Shown here piece by piece: positions 45,646 through 55,590 of a stretch of 64,000 nucleotides of DNA. Numbering within the stretch: position 1 is the first letter of the stretch; each line of letters opens with the position of its first letter. The position numbers were made by a program, and so were the translations under genes. This stretch comes from Alkalibacter rhizosphaerae (lineage in GTDB: Bacteria; Bacillota; Clostridia; Eubacteriales; Alkalibacteraceae), in assembly GCF_017352215.1 (NCBI RefSeq), contig NZ_CP071444.1, positions 558,001-622,000 of the forward strand, in the 5' to 3' direction. Below the pieces are notes generated by a model, which ran no database searches, had not been told where the DNA came from, and was given only the letters and a program-made list of their open reading frames with translations.

Positions 45646-46818
45646 GTGTTATTAAGCATTGCACTTATTTTATTGATGGGTTTTTCACTCGGTGCCCTTT
45701 TACACCGGATCGGCATCCCCGCTCTTCTCGGCATGATGGCGGCCGGCATGATTTTGGGACCTTACGGATTGGACTTGTTTTCTCCGGAGATCCTGTTGAT
45801 TTCTCCGGAACTTCGAAAGATCGCCTTGATCGTCATACTGCTTCGAGGCGGATTGTCTTTGGACCTGAAAGATCTGAAGCAAGTAGGGCGTCCTGCCGTC
45901 CTCCTCTGTTTCCTCCCCGCTCTTTTGGAGATGATCACCATTACACTGCTGGCGCCAAAACTCTTTCCCATATCCACTCTGGATGCAGCTCTTATGGGTG
46001 CTGTGGTTGCCGCCGTATCGCCGGCGGTTGTGGTACCGAGGATGATCGAAATGATCGGAAATAAAATCGGAACAAAAAAAAGCATCCCCCAAATGATTTT
46101 GGCAGGAGCTTCCGTAGACGATATCTTTGTTATCGTCGTATTTACTTCGTTGCTTACCATGAGCACGGGAGGAGAAACCTCCATTGGAACGAATGTGATC
46201 CATGTACCCCTGGCCATCTTATCCGGGTCATTGATCGGTCTGTCCATCGGTTGGATCTCGACACTTGTCTTTCGAAAGATCTCCGTCCGGGACACGGCAA
46301 AAGTATTGATTTTGTTGAGCATTTCTTTCCTCATGGTTTCTTTTGAAGATGCTTTTCCCTTCATCCCTTTTTCCGGGTTGCTGGCTGTCATGGCCATGGG
46401 TGTTTCCATGCTGCAAAGCAACAGGAACATGGCCTCCCGGATCATGGGGAAATTCTCCAAGATCTGGGTCGCTGCTGAGATCCTGTTGTTCGTTTTAGTG
46501 GGAGGGGCCATCGATTTTCGATATCTTTCAGATGCAGGACTTCTTTCCATGATCCTTTTGGCAGCAGGTTTACTGTTTCGCTTCATCGGGGTATGGCTCA
46601 GTACATCCGGTACCATCCTTGAAAATAAGGAAAAGTTGTTTTGCGCCATCGCCTACATGCCAAAAGCCACCGTCCAGGCTGCCATTGGTGCCATCCCCCT
46701 TGCTATGGGGTTGGAAGCCGGCAATCTGATCCTGACCGTGGCCGTACTGGCGATCATAATAACGGCGCCCTTGGGCGCCGTAGGAATCGATCGTTTGCAG
46801 CGTCGTCTGCTGAAATGA
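45646..46818 (+). CDS. Monovalent cation:proton antiporter (CPA/NhaP-Kef-like), fluoride-responsive
   Basis: 390 aa from the GTG at 45646, six bases after GAAGGAGGG; the TTG 30 bases upstream lies in the riboswitch terminator region. About 12 to 13 membrane helices of the Na+/H+ exchanger fold, with the conserved GASVDDIFVIVVF helix (Asp pair expected for ion binding). The fluoride riboswitch upstream suggests a role in fluoride stress, alone or with cation exchange. It ends three bases before a convergent gene. Confidence 0.88.
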   Translation: MLLSIALILLMGFSLGALLHRIGIPALLGMMAAGMILGPYGLDLFSPEILLISPELRKIALIVILLRGGLSLDLKDLKQVGRPAVLLCFLPALLEMITITLLAPKLFPISTLDAALMGAVVAAVSPAVVVPRMIEMIGNKIGTKKSIPQMILAGASVDDIFVIVVFTSLLTMSTGGETSIGTNVIHVPLAILSGSLIGLSIGWISTLVFRKISVRDTAKVLILLSISFLMVSFEDAFPFIPFSGLLAVMAMGVSMLQSNRNMASRIMGKFSKIWVAAEILLFVLVGGAIDFRYLSDAGLLSMILLAAGLLFRFIGVWLSTSGTILENKEKLFCAIAYMPKATVQAAIGAIPLAMGLEAGNLILTVAVLAIIITAPLGAVGIDRLQRRLLK

Positions 46819-46821
46819 TCC

Positions 46822-47169
46822 TTATTCAACTATTTTTCCGACCACAGGCATTCGGCTCAGGGTCGACGTTCCATGGGGGGATACATTTTTGATTTCTTCG
46901 GTCAGGTCATTGCCTGCCTCAAAACCATTGTGTTCTCCATCCGCCCATCTGGAAGATTCGCTTACATCGTAAACGACACCGTCAACAGCGACATACGCCG
47001 GATTACCGTCTTTGCCGTTATATTGGGCCAGTTCTTCCAGAGTCAATTCCAGGTCACCTTCCGCCGTGTCATTTCCCCCGCCGCCGGAACATCCAACGAT
47101 CAAGAAACCGACAACAAGCAACAAGGTGATCACCATCCAGATCTTCTTCACTTTATATTTTTCTTTCAT
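46822..47169 (-). CDS. Cytochrome-b5-like haem-binding lipoprotein
   Basis: 115 aa. Lipobox FLIVGC (Cys27) and a b5-type haem/steroid-binding domain from about residue 42: LTLEELAQYNGKDGNPAYVAVDG, YDVSESSRW, the histidines in DGEHNGF and VSPHG are at the usual b5/MAPR spacing. Exported redox carrier or haem-binding protein. AAGGAGGTC precedes the ATG. It is paired with a four-histidine membrane protein 33 bases upstream in transcription order. Confidence 0.85.
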   Translation of the reverse strand: MKEKYKVKKIWMVITLLLVVGFLIVGCSGGGGNDTAEGDLELTLEELAQYNGKDGNPAYVAVDGVVYDVSESSRWADGEHNGFEAGNDLTEEIKNVSPHGTSTLSRMPVVGKIVE

Positions 47170-47202
47170 TTTTTTGACCTCCTTCGTTTCCTTTCCAAAG
47201 GG

Positions 47203-47607
47203 CTAAAGAATATGATTGGCCATGGCCAGCAGTAGCAATACCGGGATGATCCGGTGGACGTACAACCACCCTTTTCCGGCACTTTTCTTTCTTGAACCAT
47301 ATCCACCCAACGTAGCCTGTACGATCATGAGAGCTGCGGCGATCGCCCCCGTGTTGCTAAAGCCCAAATTAAAATACTGAACACTAAAGTGGACCAAGAC
47401 AAACACTACAGCCAATGCACCAAACAGGCGATGATTTTTCACAAAAAAAAGCATCCATGTAGTAAACCTTTTATAAAAACCTTCATTTTTTTTCATGGAC
47501 TCCCGAAACGTCCGATGGATCCACTTAAAAACAAAGTTCATCAACGCCATCAGATAAAAAAAGACAATCAAATATCCAAGTACTCTTCCCAATTGATATA
47601 GTGTCAT
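47203..47607 (-). CDS. Small membrane protein with four helix histidines, b-type cytochrome candidate
   Basis: 134 aa from the ATG at 47607, which follows GGAGGTG; an earlier in-frame ATG has no ribosome site. Four membrane helices with His in NHRLF, LVHFSV, YVHRI and ANHIL, arranged so that two pairs could hold b haems, as in ferric-reductase-like or b561-like proteins. No domain certain. Co-transcribed with the b5-like lipoprotein, it may pass electrons from the membrane to the exported domain. Confidence 0.7.
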   Translation of the reverse strand: MTLYQLGRVLGYLIVFFYLMALMNFVFKWIHRTFRESMKKNEGFYKRFTTWMLFFVKNHRLFGALAVVFVLVHFSVQYFNLGFSNTGAIAAALMIVQATLGGYGSRKKSAGKGWLYVHRIIPVLLLLAMANHIL

Positions 47608-47808
47608 TCCAACACCTCCTTCTATCATCCTTGCAAGTCGCTTTTTCTTTCTTTTCTCTTTTTTACCCCCGCCGTGACAATGAAAACCATTTTTCTATGT
47701 TTTATTGACAATTCAATTATTTATCTCGTTAAAATTTTTCTATATTTTTGTCGAAAGGATGATATAATATTCCTAGATTGTTCAATATATAACAAAGGAG
47801 TGATCTCA

Positions 47809-49776
47809 TTGAGTCTGCTGAAATATCCAAATCTCTACTCTCCCATCGTATTGGGAAATACCTTGTTCAAAAACCGCATTTTCGCTTCTCCCACCGGTTA
47901 CCAAAACCTCAACGGTGATGGTTATCTCAACGAAGGTGCCACCGCTTATTACGAGAGAAAAGCACGTGGCGGGGCCGCCAGCGTTGCCACCTTTGAGGGC
48001 GTGGTGGACGGTGAATTGGGAAAAGGCGGTGCCACCCACATATGTTTGGACACGCCCCAGATCGATCGGGGATTGTCTCGGATCGCCCAGGCTGTAAAAA
48101 GTTATGGATCCGTCGCATCTCTTGAACTGCAGCACACCGGCATGTTTGCCAATCGGGATTTGGCCATGTTTGGCGGTTCGTCCAAAGGTTTGGCTTATGG
48201 ACCAGTGGAAATGGAATTGAACGGCAGAAATATTTTGCCCATGACGGAAGATATCCTGGAGAGAACCATTGAAAAATACGCAAAAGGCGCCGCCTTGGCC
48301 AAACGATGCGGTTTTGGCATGGTGACCGTACATGCCGGGCACGGATGGCTTCTCCATCAATTCCTGTCTCCCATTACCAATACTCGTACCGACAAATGGG
48401 GTGGTTCCAGCGTGGAAAACAGGACCCGATTGGTAAAGTCCATATGTCAGGCGATCCGAAAAGAAGTGGGAGCCGCTTTTCCCATTGAGATCCGCATCAG
48501 CGGTTCTGAATGCTACGAAGGTGGATACGACCTGGATGAAGGGATCGCCATTGCAACGCAGTTGGATGGATATGTCGATCTGATCCATGTATCCGCAGGC
48601 AATCATGAAGTGGCAGAGGTATTTGCCGTCACCCACCCCAGCATGTTCATGCCGGATGGATGCAATGTACAATATGCGGCTGAAATCAAAAAACATGTAA
48701 AAACTCCAGTAGCCACCATCGGCGCTTTAAGCGATCCTGCCCTTATGGAAGAGATCATTGCCAGCGGGAAAGCCGACGTGGTCCAAATGGCGAGACAACT
48801 TCTGTCGGATCCGGATTTTCCGAATAAGGTAAGAACGGGCCGGGAGGATCAAGTAAAGAAATGCATGAGGTGTCTCTCCTGTTTCACCAATGAACTGACC
48901 GTAGGGGAACCCTACTGTGCCATCAACCCGGAAACCGGAAGGGAGTTGGAAATGAAATTCGCCGTCCCCTCTGCCATTTCAAAAGACGTGTTGATCATCG
49001 GAGGCGGTGTGGGAGGCATGGAAGCTGCCATCACCTGTGCGGACCGGGGTCACCAGGTAACACTGGTGGAAAAAAGCAATCGTCTCGGTGGTGTGTTGCG
49101 TTGCGAGGATGGGGTCTCCTTCAAGAAAAACCTGGATGCATACTTGGACGGGCAGGAACGACGAATCCATGATCATCCCAACATCCGCCTCATGACCGGA
49201 CTTGAAATGGAACCAGAGACGGCCAAAAGAATGAAACCGGACGTGATCATTGCGGCCTTGGGTGCCAAAGCTGTTATTCCCCAACTACCGGGCATGGAGA
49301 AGCAAAACGTGTGGACAGCCCAGGACGCTTATGTTTCCATGGATAAGCTGGGAGATAAGATCATTATTTTAGGTGCCGGATTGGTTGGCGTGGAATTGGG
49401 ACTTCACCTGTTGGAAAACAATAAAACCGTCACCCTTGTGGAAATGGCAGACCGGGTCAATGACGGCGGCAATTTCCTTCACATGTTGGGATTGCAAGCC
49501 GAATTGGATCGAACGAAACTCCCCATTCTGTTCAACACCACCGTCAAAGAAATTACCGATATTGGTGTTCGCTGCATTTCAATTGAAAAAGAAATGCATT
49601 TGCAAGCAGACACGGTGATCTTTGCCGTCGGCCAACACCCTCTTCGTGATCAGGGCATCGCCTTTCACGACTGCGCACCGGAATTTCACATGCTTGGCGA
49701 CTGTGTTCAACCGCGAAACATCACTGCGGCCACGTCGGAAGCCTTCATGATCTCTCGAAACATAGGTTTGGCATAG
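47809..49776 (+). CDS. Old-Yellow-Enzyme-type NADH:flavin oxidoreductase / 2,4-dienoyl-CoA reductase-like
   Basis: 656 aa. I choose TTG 47809 because AAAGGAG lies upstream and the protein then starts with LLKYPNLYSP, as in FadH/enoate-reductase relatives; a longer frame upstream looks spurious. Residues 1-340 are the FMN TIM barrel; KKCMRCLSCF...GEPYC holds a [4Fe-4S] cluster; 390-650 is the FAD/NAD(P)H part with IIGGGVGGMEAA and ILGAGLVGVELG. Reduces activated double bonds; the actual substrate is unknown. It is divergent from the membrane cytochrome genes. Confidence 0.9.
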   Translation: MSLLKYPNLYSPIVLGNTLFKNRIFASPTGYQNLNGDGYLNEGATAYYERKARGGAASVATFEGVVDGELGKGGATHICLDTPQIDRGLSRIAQAVKSYGSVASLELQHTGMFANRDLAMFGGSSKGLAYGPVEMELNGRNILPMTEDILERTIEKYAKGAALAKRCGFGMVTVHAGHGWLLHQFLSPITNTRTDKWGGSSVENRTRLVKSICQAIRKEVGAAFPIEIRISGSECYEGGYDLDEGIAIATQLDGYVDLIHVSAGNHEVAEVFAVTHPSMFMPDGCNVQYAAEIKKHVKTPVATIGALSDPALMEEIIASGKADVVQMARQLLSDPDFPNKVRTGREDQVKKCMRCLSCFTNELTVGEPYCAINPETGRELEMKFAVPSAISKDVLIIGGGVGGMEAAITCADRGHQVTLVEKSNRLGGVLRCEDGVSFKKNLDAYLDGQERRIHDHPNIRLMTGLEMEPETAKRMKPDVIIAALGAKAVIPQLPGMEKQNVWTAQDAYVSMDKLGDKIIILGAGLVGVELGLHLLENNKTVTLVEMADRVNDGGNFLHMLGLQAELDRTKLPILFNTTVKEITDIGVRCISIEKEMHLQADTVIFAVGQHPLRDQGIAFHDCAPEFHMLGDCVQPRNITAATSEAFMISRNIGLA

Positions 49777-49778
49777 AA

Positions 49779-49807
49779 AAAAAGCTCCCAATCATTGGGA
49801 GCTTTTT
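49779..49807. terminator. Terminator between OYE-type gene and sbcC
   Basis: AAAAAGCTCCCAA/TTGGGAGCTTTTT with a three-base loop, between converging genes. Confidence 0.92.
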
Positions 49808-52582
49808 CTATGCCTCTACACGGACCGTGCTTCCACCCTCTCTGCTTTTCTTTACGACGATCTGCCGGTCCAACCGATTCTTCAACTCCGTCACATGAGA
49901 TATGATCCCTACCAACCTTTTTCCTTCCGACAATTGATGCAGTGCTTTTATGGCTTGGTCCAAAGATTCTTCGTCCAGGGACCCAAATCCTTCGTCCACA
50001 AACATGGTATCCAAACGGATCCCGCCGGCACTGGCTTGGATCTCATCTGCCAAACCCAATGCAAGGGACAGGGAAGCTTTAAAGCTTTCTCCCCCGGAAA
50101 GGGTCTTCACACTTCGAGTGGAGCCGTTGTAGTGGTCGATGACATCCAATTCAAGACCGGTTTGGCTTCGTTGATTCTCCCCTTCGGTCTTGCGGGCCAA
50201 TTCATATTGTCCGGAGGTCATGGTCATAAAACGGGTATTTGCCCGTGCTATGATCCGGTCAAAATAAGCCATTTGGATATAGGTTTCCAGCATGATCTTG
50301 TCTTTTCCCCGCAGATTTCCGTTGGCCGTATCCGACAGGGCTTTCATCCAGTTCCACCGCTCCTCCACTTCAGCCATGGTTCTATGCTGTTTTTCGATTT
50401 TGTCCTGCGATCGCTGATTGGACAGACAGCGCTGGTCCAGTTGGTCTTTTTTCCTTGTCTCTTCCTTTCGGCTTTCCCCCAGGACCTTCAATTCTTCTTC
50501 CAACTTCTGAACATCTGCATCTTCTCCTCTTTTGACCTGGGTCTCCAGTGTCTGGATCGCAGAAAGAAGTCGATTTTGCTCTTCTTTGGCTTTCTCATAG
50601 GCACCGGAAGCATCTTTCCATTCACGGTCCATTTGTTCCTTTTCTTCGCGAAGCCCTTGAACCACTTTGCTTGCAGCTTCCTTGTTCTCATGGGGCAGCC
50701 GGCGTTTTAGTTCTTTCTCATTGTTTTTCAGTGCTTCCAGCCGCTCCTTCAACCCGCTCAGGACACTCTCCAATTTGTTCAAATCTTCGCCATGATCCAA
50801 CAATCTCTTTTCCAATAGGGGGATCTGCCGGTCCAATGCATCCTTCTGCACTTTTCGTTTCTGCCAAATATCCAACTGGTCGTTCAGCGTCGTCGCATCC
50901 TGCTTCAGTTTCTCTTGTTCCAATTCACGGCGTCGTTTCAACTGGTCCAACTGGATCTCTCCAAAAAGCCTTTTTCCAGCCACCATCACTTCTTCTCTGG
51001 CGCTCTCCATTCGGCCTCTTTGAGAGGAGGCTGCTTCGCTGGCTTGAGATACTTTTCCATACATTCCATCCACCCGGTCTTGCATGTCTTTCAACTGGTC
51101 CTCGTTGATGGTCTCTTCTGTCAGCAAGGCTGGCGCCGGATGTTCCAAAGATCCGCAAACAGGACAGGGTTTGCTTTCCTCCAAGGTTTGGGCCAACACG
51201 CCTGCCTGCTGATCGAAAAATTGCTTGTGGGCTTTTTGGTATCGAAGTTGCACCACTTCAAAGGCTTTTTGCGACTCCAGATACGCTTGCTGACGAACCT
51301 CCAGCCCATGCATCAGTGTCAAGTGATTGTTTTCCAATCGTTCCAGGTCATTTAGTGCCTGATTCTTTTGTTCCAGCTCCTTTTTTCGAAAATCCAGGGT
51401 TTGGATCTCTTTTTCCACCGGATCCAATCTTGATCGCTCTTCCTTGGCCTTGGTCAATTCTTCCGTGATGCGTTTTTTTTCTTTCAACTTTAGTTCTTGT
51501 CGTTGTCTCGATCCCTGGAGCTCCTTTTCCGCTCGATCGATTTCCACATTCCATTGTTCCAGTTTATCGTAATCTGCCAGTCTACCGGTCTCCTGCTGGA
51601 GACGTTCCAACAAACCATCTCTCGTCCCCACCTTTTCCAGAGCCTTTTCATAGCGGATCCGCTTCGGTTCCATCTGGGAATCCAGGATATTTTTTGCCAA
51701 GACCGTCTTCTCCAATTCATCTTTGGCTTTTGCTACATTTTTCGCTTCACCCAGCTGCTGGTTTCTGGCATCCATGGTTTTCTGAAGTTGCCTTATGTTC
51801 TCTGTCAAAACCGATATCGCTCCCTGATCTTTTTCGATCATGGTTCGAATCAATTGGAGAAGATCCCCTATGGGAGGCAGGCCATCCTGATCCAGGTACT
51901 TCTTCAAGGTCAAACCCAGAGTATCTTCTTCCGACCAAAGAATTCCCTCCAAATATTGACGGATGCTGGCCGTCAATTCACTGTAGCTTCTATTGAGTCT
52001 GTTGGACTCGAATTTCAATCGATCTTGGACATGTTCGTAGGGTTTGGTGTTGAAGATCTCCCGAAAAATCTTGCTGCGTTCTTCCGTTTTTGCCAGTAGC
52101 AACTTTAAGAAATCCCCTTGAGCGATCATGGCGATCTGGGTGAATTGCTCCCGGTCCAGTCCGATGATCTCCACAACTGCTTTCGTTACATCTCTGGTTT
52201 TCGTCACCGGCATTCTGTGGTCTGAAAAGGACAAGGTGGCTTCCGCCTTTTGCCTGGTCCAGCCCTCTCCGCTCATTTTTGGGCGGTCGTATTCCGGGTT
52301 GCGTTGAACGATGTAGGTTTTCCCCTGGTATTCAAACTCCATTTCCACATAAGTCGGGGTCTTGGGATCTGCATACTTGCTTCGAAACATGGCAGCTTCC
52401 CGGGTGTCTCCACTGGCTTCTCCAAAAAGGGCAAAGGTAATGGCATCAAAAATGGTGGTTTTTCCAGCTCCCGTATCACCAGTCACCAGGTAGAGACCTT
52501 GGTCCCCCAATCGTTTAAAGTCGATGGTCGTTGGTTCTGCGTAAGGGCCAAAGGCACTCATGGTCAATTTATTCGGTTTCAT
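49808..52582 (-). CDS. sbcC: SbcC/Rad50-like DNA-exonuclease ATPase
   Basis: 924 aa. Walker A GDTGAGKTTIFDAI near the N-terminus, long coiled coils, zinc-hook CPVCGS in the middle, and ABC signature LSGGESFKASLSLALG followed by Walker B MFVDEGFGSLDE at the C-terminus. Works with SbcD to cut hairpins and DNA ends in replication and repair. Start ATG overlaps the sbcD stop by four bases (ATGA). Confidence 0.95.
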   Translation of the reverse strand: MKPNKLTMSAFGPYAEPTTIDFKRLGDQGLYLVTGDTGAGKTTIFDAITFALFGEASGDTREAAMFRSKYADPKTPTYVEMEFEYQGKTYIVQRNPEYDRPKMSGEGWTRQKAEATLSFSDHRMPVTKTRDVTKAVVEIIGLDREQFTQIAMIAQGDFLKLLLAKTEERSKIFREIFNTKPYEHVQDRLKFESNRLNRSYSELTASIRQYLEGILWSEEDTLGLTLKKYLDQDGLPPIGDLLQLIRTMIEKDQGAISVLTENIRQLQKTMDARNQQLGEAKNVAKAKDELEKTVLAKNILDSQMEPKRIRYEKALEKVGTRDGLLERLQQETGRLADYDKLEQWNVEIDRAEKELQGSRQRQELKLKEKKRITEELTKAKEERSRLDPVEKEIQTLDFRKKELEQKNQALNDLERLENNHLTLMHGLEVRQQAYLESQKAFEVVQLRYQKAHKQFFDQQAGVLAQTLEESKPCPVCGSLEHPAPALLTEETINEDQLKDMQDRVDGMYGKVSQASEAASSQRGRMESAREEVMVAGKRLFGEIQLDQLKRRRELEQEKLKQDATTLNDQLDIWQKRKVQKDALDRQIPLLEKRLLDHGEDLNKLESVLSGLKERLEALKNNEKELKRRLPHENKEAASKVVQGLREEKEQMDREWKDASGAYEKAKEEQNRLLSAIQTLETQVKRGEDADVQKLEEELKVLGESRKEETRKKDQLDQRCLSNQRSQDKIEKQHRTMAEVEERWNWMKALSDTANGNLRGKDKIMLETYIQMAYFDRIIARANTRFMTMTSGQYELARKTEGENQRSQTGLELDVIDHYNGSTRSVKTLSGGESFKASLSLALGLADEIQASAGGIRLDTMFVDEGFGSLDEESLDQAIKALHQLSEGKRLVGIISHVTELKNRLDRQIVVKKSREGGSTVRVEA

Positions 52583-53715
52583 GATCTTCCCTCCCAGATC
52601 TCTTCCATGATCTCTTCCATGAAAGCTCGTTGGGAAGGATCCAGTTTTGCATTGTTCTGCATTTCATAAAAATCGCCGAACAGATCCAAAGGAGATTTCT
52701 TTTCCAGGTCCGTTGCCGCTCCTACCTGTTGATGGTTTTGCGTTCTGGCATTGTCGTATTCCAACCCCACCATGTTTGGATAGATGGTACGCAGCTTGGC
52801 CATGGCATCCAGGATATCGTGTTCGTCGGTCAACGTGGCATGAATGTAGTCTTCCGTATCGGTGTCCTGATAGCTTTCTTTGGCCGTCAGTTCCATGTAG
52901 GATCCTTTGATCTTTCGAAGATCCCGCATGGGTCGAAACGGTACCGTTTCCACGTCCAAACTACCTTTCGGGCCAATGTGAAGAAGGGTGAGACTCTTTA
53001 TATGATCTACTTCAGAAACGGAATATTTTAAAGGAGTACCACAATAGCGGATCGTTTCCCGTCCCACCCACTGGGGACTGTGAAGATGACCCAGGGCCAC
53101 AACATCAAAAGGCGCAAATGCTTCCACATCCACGTTGTCGACGCCGCCTACAGAAACGTCTTCGCTGTCGCTGCGTGTTGCACCGGTGACAAATTGATGG
53201 GCGATCAAAATATTTCTCTTTGCAGGATCCACTTCCATGTGATCGATCACTGCTTTTACTGCACCATGGTAGGTTTGGATCTCTTCATCGGGGTACGCTT
53301 TGCGAACCGTAGCCGGTTTGACAAAAGGCATCATGTAAAAATAGATCTCGCCATGGTCATCTTCCAACACCACCGGTTTGACATCCCCGCGAAATACTGG
53401 AGACAGGTAGATCCGCAACGGGTCCAGCAATCGGGAACCGTAGGCCACCCGTTCCGGCGAGTCGTGATTTCCGCTCACCACAAAAATAGATACCCCCAGC
53501 CCTGCCAGCCTGGTAAGAAAATCATCGAACAACTGGACGGCATCGGCAGAGGGAATGCTCTTGTCGTATACGTCCCCAGCGATGATGACCCCCTCCACTT
53601 CTTTTTCCTTGATGATTTCCAATGCCTGCGTCAAAATATATTCCTGGTCTTCCAGCAAGGAAAACTCATGGAGCCGTTTCCCCAAGTGCAGGTCTGACAT
53701 ATGCGCCAGTTTCAT
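52579..53715 (-). CDS. sbcD: SbcD/Mre11-like exonuclease
   Basis: 378 aa. Calcineurin-type phosphoesterase motifs SDLHLGK (7-13), GDVYDKS, SGNHDSPE and GHLHSPQ are present, ligating two Mn ions. Nuclease partner of SbcC. ATG follows GGAGGG. Same-strand operon with sbcC. Confidence 0.95.
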   Translation of the reverse strand: MKLAHMSDLHLGKRLHEFSLLEDQEYILTQALEIIKEKEVEGVIIAGDVYDKSIPSADAVQLFDDFLTRLAGLGVSIFVVSGNHDSPERVAYGSRLLDPLRIYLSPVFRGDVKPVVLEDDHGEIYFYMMPFVKPATVRKAYPDEEIQTYHGAVKAVIDHMEVDPAKRNILIAHQFVTGATRSDSEDVSVGGVDNVDVEAFAPFDVVALGHLHSPQWVGRETIRYCGTPLKYSVSEVDHIKSLTLLHIGPKGSLDVETVPFRPMRDLRKIKGSYMELTAKESYQDTDTEDYIHATLTDEHDILDAMAKLRTIYPNMVGLEYDNARTQNHQQVGAATDLEKKSPLDLFGDFYEMQNNAKLDPSQRAFMEEIMEEIWEGRS

Positions 53716-53793
53716 GTGATCCCTCCGATATCAAAGTCTTTTCAAACTCCATGTTACCACAAGTCATTTCACTGTCATAGAAGTTTGGTCCAC

Positions 53794-53828
53794 AAAAAAA
53801 GAGAACAGCGAGGCTGTTCTCTTTTTTT
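53794..53828 (-). terminator. Terminator of hydrogenase operon 2
   Basis: AAAAAAAGAGAACAG/CTGTTCTCTTTTTTT with a five-base loop, directly after hydA2 on the minus strand. Confidence 0.93.
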
Positions 53829-53833
53829 AAATC

Positions 53834-55576
53834 CTAGATCCGTTCCTTTGGAGAATAGTGGGTGTGCAGCAATTGGTGGGCACGATCACCATACGGTTCA
53901 CCTAGAAATTCTTCGTATAATTTTAAAACTTCTTGATTTTCATGGGACTTTCGCACTTTCATTCCAGCGTCTTCCCGGTATATAGCTTCTTGTCGCTTAC
54001 GCAAGATCTCCATATCCCCGTGGTGATAGGGTTGTCCTCCACCACCGATGCAACCACCCGGACATGCCATGATCTCGATGGCATGATAATGGGATTTCCC
54101 GGCTCGAATGTCCTCCAACAGTTTTCTTGCATTCCCCAAGCCGTGGGCAATGCCGATATGGAGATATTGACTTCCAACTTTTACTGTGGCACTTCGAATC
54201 CCTTCCAATCCTCGTAGTTGCTGAAAGTCCACTTTTTCCAGTTCATCGCCGGTGACCCATTCATAAGCAGTTCGAACTGCGGCTTCAATGACACCGCCTG
54301 TCGTTCCGAAAATCACAGCTGCTCCAGTGCTTTCCCCTAAAATATTGTCAAACTCACTGGGTGGCAGCTTTGAAAAATTGGTGCCGGCTTCTTTCAACAT
54401 AGCGCCAAACTCTCTGGTCGTCAAAACCAGATCCACATTATGCATTTGGTCGATGTCCATTTCCTCTCGTGCTGCCTCTGTTTTCTTCGCCAGGCAAGGC
54501 ATGATAGATACAACGACGATGTCTTTTGGATCCACCCCTATCTTTTTTGCATAGTAGGTTTTTGCGATGGCTCCAAACATCATTTGCGGAGACTTGCAGG
54601 TGGAAGGCACGTCTAACAAATCCGGGAACTGATGCTCAAAGAATCGAACCCACGCCGGGCAACAACTGGTCAAAATAGGAAGTCTTCCATTATGCTCCAA
54701 CCGATGGACCAATTCAGATGCTTCTTCCAAAATGGTCAAATCTGCAGCAAAGTTTGTGTCAAAGACACCATCAAAACCAAGACGTCGCAAAGATGTGGCC
54801 AACTGACCAGTTGTGATCGACCCCGGCTCCATACCAAATACTTCCCCAATTGCCACGCGAATAGCAGGTGCCACTTGGGCCACTACGTGTTTGGAGGGAT
54901 CATTAAGAGCATCTACCACGTTTCGCACATTGTTCACTTCTGTTAAGGCTCCCGTCGGACACACTGCAACACACTGTCCACAAAATGTACAGGAAGTATC
55001 CACCATGTTCAATTCAAAGGCCGGCCCTACGTAAGAAGCAAAACCTCGAGAAACGGCAGACAAAATGCCACAAGTTTGCACTTCGTTGCACATGGTTTCA
55101 CATCGTCGACACATAATGCATTTTTCCGGATCCTTGACTAGAGACAAAGACGATTGGTCCACCTCATAACGCATTCGTTCCCCTTCGTAACTTATTTCCA
55201 TGACTCCAAGGCGTTGGGCAAGATCTTGAAGTTCACAATTCAGGTTTTTTCGGCAAGTCAGGCAATCCTTCGGGTGATTGGACAGAAGCAATTCCACATT
55301 CATCCGGCGAGCGGCGACCGCTTGGGGGGAATCCGTACGAATCACCATTCCTTCCGTAACTTTTTCCGCACAAGAAGGTACAAGGGTTGGTCTTCCCTCC
55401 ACTTCCACAACGCATACGCGACAAGAAGCCTTCTCGTTGGCGATGTCAAATCCTTCTAAATTGAGGTAGCACAGGGTGGGGATTTGAATATCGATTTTTT
55501 TCGCTGCCTCCAAAATCGTCGTGCCTTTCTTCACTTCCACTTCCATATCGTTGATCGTAACTTTTACGGTTTCCAT
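53834..55576 (-). CDS. hydA2: [FeFe]-hydrogenase catalytic subunit HydA2 (canonical motifs)
   Basis: 580 aa from ATG 55576 (GAGGAGGAG upstream; a longer ORF reaches into hydB). N-terminal [2Fe-2S] (Cys36, 52, 55, 69), HPKDCLTCRKNLNC (101-114), ferredoxin motifs CIMCRRCETMC and CTFCGQCVAVC, then H domain. L1 TSCCPAW (303-309), L2 MPCLAKKTE (359-367) and L3 EIMACPGGCIGGGGQP (501-516) all match the canonical forms. With HydB2 and HydC2 it makes an NADH/ferredoxin-linked, probably electron-bifurcating hydrogenase. Ends the operon. Confidence 0.96.
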   Translation of the reverse strand: METVKVTINDMEVEVKKGTTILEAAKKIDIQIPTLCYLNLEGFDIANEKASCRVCVVEVEGRPTLVPSCAEKVTEGMVIRTDSPQAVAARRMNVELLLSNHPKDCLTCRKNLNCELQDLAQRLGVMEISYEGERMRYEVDQSSLSLVKDPEKCIMCRRCETMCNEVQTCGILSAVSRGFASYVGPAFELNMVDTSCTFCGQCVAVCPTGALTEVNNVRNVVDALNDPSKHVVAQVAPAIRVAIGEVFGMEPGSITTGQLATSLRRLGFDGVFDTNFAADLTILEEASELVHRLEHNGRLPILTSCCPAWVRFFEHQFPDLLDVPSTCKSPQMMFGAIAKTYYAKKIGVDPKDIVVVSIMPCLAKKTEAAREEMDIDQMHNVDLVLTTREFGAMLKEAGTNFSKLPPSEFDNILGESTGAAVIFGTTGGVIEAAVRTAYEWVTGDELEKVDFQQLRGLEGIRSATVKVGSQYLHIGIAHGLGNARKLLEDIRAGKSHYHAIEIMACPGGCIGGGGQPYHHGDMEILRKRQEAIYREDAGMKVRKSHENQEVLKLYEEFLGEPYGDRAHQLLHTHYSPKERI

Positions 55577-55590
55577 CGTCTGCTCCTCCT

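Noticed and set aside
47674-47808. N-terminal extension of the OYE-type protein
   Set aside because: AT-rich, no ribosome site, and it lies in a promoter-like region; the TTG at 47809 has AAAGGAG and family-like N-terminus.
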